A DNA stretch of 6,678 nt from the NCBI GenBank assembly GCA_035691065.1, contig DASSJT010000159.1, positions 1-6,678 on the forward strand. Reading direction: 5' to 3'. Source of the DNA: DASSJT01 sp035691065 (GTDB lineage: Bacteria; Actinomycetota; Actinomycetes; Actinomycetales; Dermatophilaceae). The translations under genes and the position numbers were made by a program. The notes under the pieces were generated by a model. It ran no database searches. It was not told where the DNA came from and saw only the letters and a list, made by a program, of their open reading frames with translations. Shown in pieces: positions 5,492 to 6,678 of this stretch; position 1 is the stretch's first letter, and the number at the start of each line of letters is the position of its first letter.

Positions 5492-6007
5492 TCAGCGTCG
5501 GCTGCGGCGCGCCACGAGGTGACCGACCACTCCCGGGACCCAGCCGGTCTCCCGCTTCATCCAGCGGACGGCGACGAGGTTGGTCGGCACGACGACGAAG
5601 TCGCCGCGACCCCCTCCGGAAACCGCGAGGTCGGTGCCGAAGGCGTCCGTGACGACCTGCCACGAAAGGTCGGTGTGGCGGTTCAGGTGTTCGCCGATCC
5701 CGATCGCGAACCGCTCGACGATCTGGTCATGGCCTTCGGTGGCCTCACCGCTCTCCCACGCGCGGTAGGCCTCGTCGTAGGCGGCTCCCAACGCATCGAG
5801 GTCGTCCAGGTCGATGCCGGCCGCATCGAGCTGCTGCACGCTGGCGGCGATGCGCTCGGTCTCGACGGCTCCGAGTCGACGGCCGATCGGGTGGAGAGGC
5901 AGCTCCTCCTCGTCGTCCACATCTGACGTCCTGAAGGGAGACGCGCCGGCCTGCGACGATGCCTCGGGCTCCTCGTCGTCACGTGCCCTCCGGTTGAACC
6001 ACGCCAC
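5492..6007 (-). CDS. DUF3806-like hypothetical protein
   Basis: This 171-residue protein starts at GTG 6007. Residues 1-35 are charged and low complexity (Asp/Glu-rich, probably disordered) after a short MAWFNRR segment. The rest resembles DUF3806: LDALGAAYDEA (70-80), AIGIGEHLNRH (101-111), the WQVVTDAFGTDLAV core (116-129) and a closing PTNLVAVRWMKRETGWVPG stretch (141-159). The domain has no known activity. There is no signal peptide or membrane helix, so it should be cytoplasmic. The start is supported by TAGGCT exactly 6 nt upstream of the GTG and no ribosome site, the leaderless pattern also seen before the APP1 phosphatase gene. It converges on the SnoaL-like gene with 27 nt between stops and is divergent from the second small secreted protein. 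The domain assignment is from motif resemblance; the coding call itself is strong. Confidence 0.75.
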   Translation of the reverse strand: MAWFNRRARDDEEPEASSQAGASPFRTSDVDDEEELPLHPIGRRLGAVETERIAASVQQLDAAGIDLDDLDALGAAYDEAYRAWESGEATEGHDQIVERFAIGIGEHLNRHTDLSWQVVTDAFGTDLAVSGGGRGDFVVVPTNLVAVRWMKRETGWVPGVVGHLVARRSRR

Positions 6008-6013
6008 GGGACC

Positions 6014-6019
6014 AGCCTA
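6014..6019 (-). promoter_or_regulatory. -10 hexamer for a leaderless transcript of the DUF3806-like gene
   Basis: Read on the minus strand, TAGGCT fits TANNNT and is followed by 6 nt (GGTCCC) and then the GTG start at 6007. There is no Shine-Dalgarno sequence, so translation from the 5' end of the mRNA is likely. Confidence 0.55.
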
Positions 6020-6152
6020 GTGGCGACCGGGTTCAGCGCGCGCTGACTACGGGCCAGCCCGGACGAGGACTGGTCTGAGTAGGTGCTAGCCCGCAAGGGG
6101 ATTGGGTGTCCTCCTCGATGTGTCGACGGGGCCTCGAACGCACTCTTGTGAT

Positions 6153-6188
6153 GTGACCACTTCAGCACTCACGGAAAGGAATACGAAG
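6153..6188 (+). promoter_or_regulatory. conserved 36-nt leader of the second small secreted protein
   Basis: This leader matches the one before the paralogue (4158-4193, minus strand) at 32 of 36 positions without gaps, including GTGACCACTTCA and the ribosome site GAAAGGAA. Upstream of it, similarity falls off quickly; only a GTCC...GATGTG segment recurs at nearly the same distance (about 36-37 nt before the leader). No clear -35/-10 pair is visible in 6020-6152. Confidence 0.6.
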
Positions 6189-6551
6189 ATGGCACGCATC
6201 ACGATTCGCCGGGGGGCTTCCGTGTTCGGCGCTTCCGCACTCATGGGTCTGGCCCTCGCCGTGCCGGCGACCGCCAAGCCGATGCCTGGACCGAACGCGT
6301 CACCGGGCACGGTGACGCACGGTCAGGAGTACATCTCGCCGGACCAGCAGCGGGCCTACGAGTCCCACTACGGCCCGAGCTCCGGGTCCGGCGTGACCGC
6401 GCCCGCGCCCATGGTCAAGACGATCACGATCGATGATGGCGCGCTGGACTTCCTGCAGATCGGTGCAGGGGCCCTGGCCGGGTTCGCCCTCGCCGGCGCG
6501 ACGGCCGTGGCCATGAGCAAGTCCCACCGTCGTCAGGCCCTCCAGGCCTGA
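6189..6551 (+). CDS. small secreted protein with C-terminal membrane anchor, paralogue of 3867-4157
   Basis: This 120-residue protein has the same plan as the one at 3867-4157. A signal peptide begins MARITIRRGAS and is predicted to be cleaved after PATA (A29), the same residue number as in the paralogue. A polar external segment (30-80) follows that is about 23 residues longer and rich in Gly, Pro, Ser and Tyr. The shared DDGALDFLQIGAGALAG block (82-98) then opens the membrane helix (about 90-109), and a basic KSHRRQ tail ends the chain. The ATG at 6189 is chosen because GAAAGGAA lies upstream in the conserved leader; the frame stays open upstream. Function is unknown. The conserved membrane-entry block suggests it contacts something in or at the membrane. 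It is divergent from the DUF3806-like gene and followed by a strong hairpin. Confidence 0.82.
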   Translation: MARITIRRGASVFGASALMGLALAVPATAKPMPGPNASPGTVTHGQEYISPDQQRAYESHYGPSSGSGVTAPAPMVKTITIDDGALDFLQIGAGALAGFALAGATAVAMSKSHRRQALQA

Positions 6552-6564
6552 CCACCCGACCCGG

Positions 6565-6596
6565 ACCGGGCCGGCGGCACGAGCCGCCGGCCCGGT
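6565..6596. terminator. strong hairpin after the second small secreted protein gene
   Basis: A perfect 14-bp stem pairs 6565-6578 (ACCGGGCCGGCGGC) with 6583-6596 around an ACGA loop, and can extend by a G-U and a G-C pair. It starts 13 nt after the TGA at 6551. There is no long U-run, only TTC, as usual in high-GC actinobacteria. It could also serve a minus-strand gene ending at 6597. Confidence 0.8.
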
Positions 6597-6678
6597 TCAT
6601 GCTGTGGCTCGGGTCTTCGAAGGATCCTCCACGTCGTGAGGCAGGCGAACCTTCAACAACCCGGGGGGTGATGTCGGA
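6597..6678 (-). CDS. possible 3' end of a minus-strand gene running off the right edge
   Basis: On the minus strand, an open frame enters from the right edge and ends at TGA 6599-6597, directly before the terminator hairpin. The last residues read LLKVRLPHDVEDPSKTRATA. Ending right at a hairpin between convergent genes is the layout of a true gene end, but third-position G/C is only moderate and 26 codons are too few to be sure. One other minus-strand frame is also open here. The protein is not recognised. Confidence 0.3.
   Translation of the reverse strand, partial: PTSPPGLLKVRLPHDVEDPSKTRATA

Noticed and set aside
6661..6678. Possible plus-strand gene start (GTG 6668 or ATG 6671) at the right edge
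   Set aside because: The G-run before it is only 2 nt from the ATG, too close for a ribosome site, and only two codons are visible.

Overview
The window is high-GC DNA with strong G/C bias at third codon positions, GTG as well as ATG starts, several start codons placed 6-7 nt after a TANNNT-type -10 hexamer (typical of leaderless actinobacterial mRNAs), and protein families common in actinomycetes. It is most likely chromosomal DNA of an actinobacterium, perhaps of the Micrococcales; the genus cannot be fixed from sequence alone. No rRNA, tRNA, CRISPR array, insertion sequence or phage gene was seen.

Layout. (1) 2-544 (+) is the C-terminal part of a polytopic membrane protein that looks like an ABC-2/YhgE-type permease. 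It meets tail to tail a small arginine-rich ORF (529-708, -). (2) A mostly co-directional plus-strand block follows: an APP1/DUF2183 HAD-like phosphatase (875-1951), an Fpg/Nei-family DNA glycosylase (2030-2890), a DUF2199 protein overlapping it by 4 nt (2887-3420), and a single-domain rhodanese (3447-3782). Hairpins at 3788-3851 close this block. (3) A short secreted, membrane-anchored protein (3867-4157, -) lies next, followed by a divergent pair: a TetR-family repressor (4317-4952, -) and a SnoaL-like protein (5021-5464, +). The 68-bp region between their start codons carries a composite inverted-repeat operator over the likely -10 element. (4) A DUF3806-like protein (5492-6007, -) is divergent from a second secreted, membrane-anchored small protein (6189-6551, +), which is a paralogue of the one at 3867-4157. 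A strong hairpin at 6565-6596 follows. The last 80 bases may hold the 3' end of another minus-strand gene.

How the parts fit. The glycosylase, DUF2199 and rhodanese genes look like one transcription unit, with translational coupling between the first two. The TetR/SnoaL pair is a self-contained local regulatory unit: the repressor probably controls the divergent gene and itself. The two small secreted paralogues are in opposite orientation about 2 kb apart and share a 36-nt leader that matches at 32 positions without a gap. That leader is the least explained signal in the window and suggests shared expression control. Otherwise the region looks like ordinary actinobacterial chromosome; I found no evidence for a multi-gene novel system.
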